Of a stretch of 64,000 nt of DNA, positions 61,127 through 64,000 are shown in pieces. A program made the translations under genes and the position numbers. Position 1 is the first letter of the stretch. The number at the start of each line of letters is the position of its first letter. Source of the DNA: Flavobacterium sp. N502540 (GTDB lineage Bacteria; Bacteroidota; Bacteroidia; Flavobacteriales; Flavobacteriaceae); contig NZ_CP110012.1 in NCBI RefSeq assembly GCF_025947365.1, forward strand, positions 1,488,001 to 1,552,000, in the 5' to 3' direction. The notes beneath the pieces are model-generated. The model searched no databases. It saw only the letters and a program-made list of their open reading frames with translations, and had not been told where the DNA came from.

Positions 61127-64000
61127 ATGGGAGAATTTTTCGTTCGAAGACCAATCGTTGCTATTGTAATGAGTATTATTATTGTGATACTCGGATTACT
61201 GGCATTACAAAAAACACCTATTTCGCAATACCCTGACATTAACCCACCTGTTGTTAAAATCAATACGAGTTTTACAGGTGCCAATGCGCTGAATGTTGAA
61301 CAAGCTGTTGCTACACCTATTGAACAAAAGGTAAATGGTGTAGAAAATATGCTGTACATGAAATCTACCAATACTTCTGATGGTGCTTGTACCATTGAGG
61401 TAACTTTTGATGTGGGTACTAATTTGGACAATGCCAATATGCTCACTCAAAACAGGCAAAATCAATCTTCGCCTTTTATGCCTTCCAGTGTAAAACAGCA
61501 GGGGGTTGTGGTAAAAAAGTCCTTATCCTTCCCGATGATGCTGTTTACTGTTACCTCAAACAATCCGAAATACGACGCTAAATTTCTAAACAATTATGCC
61601 AGTATCAATATTGTAGATCAACTGGCTCGTATAAAAGGTGTTGGAGAGGTTGCGCTTTTTGGAGGCAGTGACTATTCGATGCGTATCTGGTTAAAGGCCG
61701 ATGTCATGAGCAAACTGGGTGTTACGGTTGATGATGTAAAAAATGCCCTGAACGCCCAAAACATGATTAGTCCCGGAGGAAAATTCGGGGCTGAACCCGC
61801 ACCTCCCGGTACTGAGTTTACTTATGGTGTTACGCTTCAGGATCGTCTGGTAACGGAGAAACAATTTGGAGAAATCGTTGTTCGAAGTAAAAAAGACGGT
61901 GCACAGGTGTTACTCAGTGACATTTCCCGAATTGAACTGGGAACTGAAAACTACAGTTCGTCTGCACGCCGAAACAGTTCACCAAGTGCGGTAATGGCGG
62001 TTTATCAAATGCCCGGAAGTAATGCGCTTGAAGTAGCTGAATTGGCCAAAAAAGCCATGAAAGACCTTTCTGGAAAATTCCCAAAAGACATCGAATATCA
62101 GGAATCACTCGATACAACACTTGCTATTACTGCCGGAGTGGAAGACATTGTTCACACCCTCTTTGAAGCGGTTATACTGGTAATTCTGGTGGTGTTTATC
62201 TTTCTGCAAAACTGGCGTGCTACCTTAATTCCTCTAATAACGGTGCCTGTTTCCTTAGTGGGAACCATTGCCGTTTTTCCGTTATTAGGATTTTCTATAA
62301 ACACACTTTCACTTTTAGGATTGGTATTAGCCATTGGTATCGTAGTCGATGATGCTATTGTTGTGGTAGAAGCCGTTATTCACCATATCGAAAAAGGTAA
62401 AAGTCCGCGGGAAGCTACCATTCAGGCAATGAAAGAAGTATCAGATCCTGTAATCGCAATTGCCTTAATTTTGATTGCTGTTTTTGTTCCGGTTGCCATG
62501 ACTCCGGGAATCACGGGTCGCTTTTATCAGCAGTTTGCCATAACCATTGCGGTATCGGTAGCGTTCTCAGCCATTAGTGCTCTGTCTTTAAGTCCTGCTT
62601 TATGTGCCATGTTATTAAAACCGACCAAACCAATCGAAGAGCAAACCGGATGGTTAGCCAAATTTTTCGCCGGGTTTAACCGAATTTTCGAAAAAGTTAC
62701 CGGAAGATACCTAACAGGAGCTACTTTCTTTGCCAAAAAATCAATTCGAATTGTAGTCTTATTGGCCGTAATCATGGCTGCCGTTGTAGTATTAGGCAAA
62801 AAAATTCCGTTAGGTTTTATTCCCGAAGAAGATCAGGGTTATATATTGGTCAATATGTCACTACCTCCAGCTTCTTCCTTACAGCGTACAGATGAAATAT
62901 CGCGAAAAGTGGACCGTTTTTTAAAAGAAGAAAAATCCATTTTGTCGTATACCACCATCAACGGGTTTAGTATGCTTACCAATTCTTACCAGCCGAACAG
63001 TGCCTTTATTTTCATCTCATTAAAACCTTGGGAAGAAAGAGATGAAACTTCTAAGCAATTTGTGGACCGCTTAAACAAAAAATTTGCGACTCAAATCACT
63101 ACTGCTTCCGTATTCGGATTTGGCCCTCCGGCCATTCAGGGTCTGGGTGCTTCCGCAGGTTTTAGTTTAATGCTGCAGGACAAAGGTGGTAATACTCCAC
63201 AATATTTAGCAGAACAGACTCAGGCCTTTATAGCCGCCGCTCAACAACGTCCGGAAATAAAACGAATCTATACCACTTTTAATGCCGGTTCTCCACAAAT
63301 CAAATTGGATATTGATAACGACAAAGCCATGAAACTCGGTGTTCCCGTCTCGAAAGTTACCGAAGCTTTAGGTGCCTTTTTAGGCGGAAGTTATGTAAAT
63401 GACTTTAATCGTTTTGGACGTCAATACAAGGTTTTCATACAAGGTGAAGCGGCCAATAGAGTAAAACCCGAAGACTTAAACCTGATTTATATCAGAAATA
63501 ATGATGGTGACATGCTTCCTATTTCCACATTGGTAACCGCTACAAAAGTTATGGGTCCCGATTTTACCAATCGCCTCAATCTCTTCCGATCTGCCGAAAT
63601 TGGCGGAAGTCCGAATGACGGTTACAGTAGTGCGCAAGCTTTAGAAGCTTTAGAAGAAGTGGCCAAACAAACCCTGCCGGCAGATATGGGTTACGATTAT
63701 ATCAACCTTTCGTATCAGGAGAAACATTCACCAGGCGGAAGCTCCGTGTTTATCATGGCACTCGTATTTGTGTTTCTAATTCTCGCCGCACAGTACGAAA
63801 GTTGGAAGTTACCTTTCAGCGTTTTACTTGGTGCGCCTTTTGCTGTTTTTGGGGCCTTTTTGGGATTGCTATTAGCCAGAATCGGAAGCGATGCTTATGT
63901 CAACAATGTTTTTGCTCAAATTGGGTTAGTGCTCTTAATCGGATTGGTCGCGAAAAATGCGATCCTTATTGTGGAATTTGCCAAAGAAGAATACGAAAAA
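61127..64000 (+). CDS. RND efflux pump (HAE1/AcrB type), N-terminal 958 codons
   Basis: The frame opens with MGEFFVRRPIVAIVMSIIIV at 61127 and is still open at the window edge, exactly 958 codons in. Motif D in TM4 reads GIVVDDAIVVVEAV near residue 406, with the two Asp of the proton relay. Porter segments such as PAPPGTEFTYGV and LSGKFPKDIEYQ are seen, and LVFVFLILAAQYESW and GLVAKNAILIVEFAKEE near the end mark TM9-TM11. About 80-100 residues should remain beyond the edge. It exports drugs, detergents or other hydrophobic compounds. Confidence 0.95.
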   Translation, partial: MGEFFVRRPIVAIVMSIIIVILGLLALQKTPISQYPDINPPVVKINTSFTGANALNVEQAVATPIEQKVNGVENMLYMKSTNTSDGACTIEVTFDVGTNLDNANMLTQNRQNQSSPFMPSSVKQQGVVVKKSLSFPMMLFTVTSNNPKYDAKFLNNYASINIVDQLARIKGVGEVALFGGSDYSMRIWLKADVMSKLGVTVDDVKNALNAQNMISPGGKFGAEPAPPGTEFTYGVTLQDRLVTEKQFGEIVVRSKKDGAQVLLSDISRIELGTENYSSSARRNSSPSAVMAVYQMPGSNALEVAELAKKAMKDLSGKFPKDIEYQESLDTTLAITAGVEDIVHTLFEAVILVILVVFIFLQNWRATLIPLITVPVSLVGTIAVFPLLGFSINTLSLLGLVLAIGIVVDDAIVVVEAVIHHIEKGKSPREATIQAMKEVSDPVIAIALILIAVFVPVAMTPGITGRFYQQFAITIAVSVAFSAISALSLSPALCAMLLKPTKPIEEQTGWLAKFFAGFNRIFEKVTGRYLTGATFFAKKSIRIVVLLAVIMAAVVVLGKKIPLGFIPEEDQGYILVNMSLPPASSLQRTDEISRKVDRFLKEEKSILSYTTINGFSMLTNSYQPNSAFIFISLKPWEERDETSKQFVDRLNKKFATQITTASVFGFGPPAIQGLGASAGFSLMLQDKGGNTPQYLAEQTQAFIAAAQQRPEIKRIYTTFNAGSPQIKLDIDNDKAMKLGVPVSKVTEALGAFLGGSYVNDFNRFGRQYKVFIQGEAANRVKPEDLNLIYIRNNDGDMLPISTLVTATKVMGPDFTNRLNLFRSAEIGGSPNDGYSSAQALEALEEVAKQTLPADMGYDYINLSYQEKHSPGGSSVFIMALVFVFLILAAQYESWKLPFSVLLGAPFAVFGAFLGLLLARIGSDAYVNNVFAQIGLVLLIGLVAKNAILIVEFAKEEYEK

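Noticed and set aside
61111..62799. Several minus-strand frames near the right end
   Set aside because: They are antisense to the RND pump gene, which has a continuous well-matching frame to the window edge.
1..64000. tRNA or rRNA genes
   Set aside because: No cloverleaf or rRNA-like sequence was recognised by eye; a tRNAscan-SE/Infernal run would settle this.

Overview
The window looks like a chromosomal segment of a Flavobacterium-like member of the Bacteroidota. Pointers are the AT-rich sequence, the absence of Shine-Dalgarno sequences, several -7 boxes of the form TAnnTTTG, a gliding-motility gene (gldH) next to ricT, type IX secretion C-terminal sorting domains, MgtE, TrhO and class I fumarase. 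No rRNA, tRNA, CRISPR array, prophage or complete conjugative element was seen. The two ends cut through genes: the first 12 codons of a probable proC at the left, and an RND efflux pump gene at the right.

Region 1 (1-9.6 kb, minus strand): probable proC start, mgtE, rsmA, a small ORF followed by the stub of a nucleotidyltransferase gene, a DUF4286 gene, a TPR gene, lgt, serS, a TPR protein with a T9SS signal, and a DMP19/DUF4375 gene. Nearly every gap here holds a palindromic repeat. Region 2 (9.8-26.1 kb, mainly plus): a three-gene surface-protein set, YdeI-like and PhzF-like genes, a secreted DinB-like protein, a CDGSH protein, metG, an AT-rich islet with an antitoxin-like small ORF, an EamA transporter, a 98-108 bp tandem repeat array, a HAD hydrolase overlapping a CAT-like acetyltransferase, ferritin and DUF2461. 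Region 3 (26.1-40 kb): a short SSB, a GNAT-nitrilase fusion with a zinc-ribbon partner, an M28 peptidase, ogt, a DEDDy exonuclease, an AlkZ-like protein, a fused SpmA-SpmB protein, a REP-associated Y1 transposase with its own REP array, and fumarase.

Region 4 (40-53.2 kb, mainly minus): a PAS protein, dinB, a metallophosphatase, DUF6646, an exported SAM hydroxide adenosyltransferase, a thermolysin-like M4 protease with a T9SS signal, scoAB for ketone-body or acyl-CoA use, and the ricT-gldH-pbp1A cluster. Region 5 (53.3-64 kb): a lipoprotein with HExxH and CxxCH motifs plus an internally duplicated secreted partner, a decayed partial copy of trhO, a large CHU_C (T9SS type B) protein, intact trhO, and an RND efflux adaptor with the start of its pump gene.

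The strongest candidate for a system is the Y1 transposase at 36.5 kb. A hairpin sits just upstream of it, and two direct copies of a composite array of short palindromes lie just downstream. Many of these palindromes carry a GTAG/CTAC tetranucleotide, and related palindromes occur alone at 8.9 kb. Other repeat families, decayed gene pieces and duplicated proteins are listed as separate findings. All functions are read from sequence motifs and family knowledge; no search was run.
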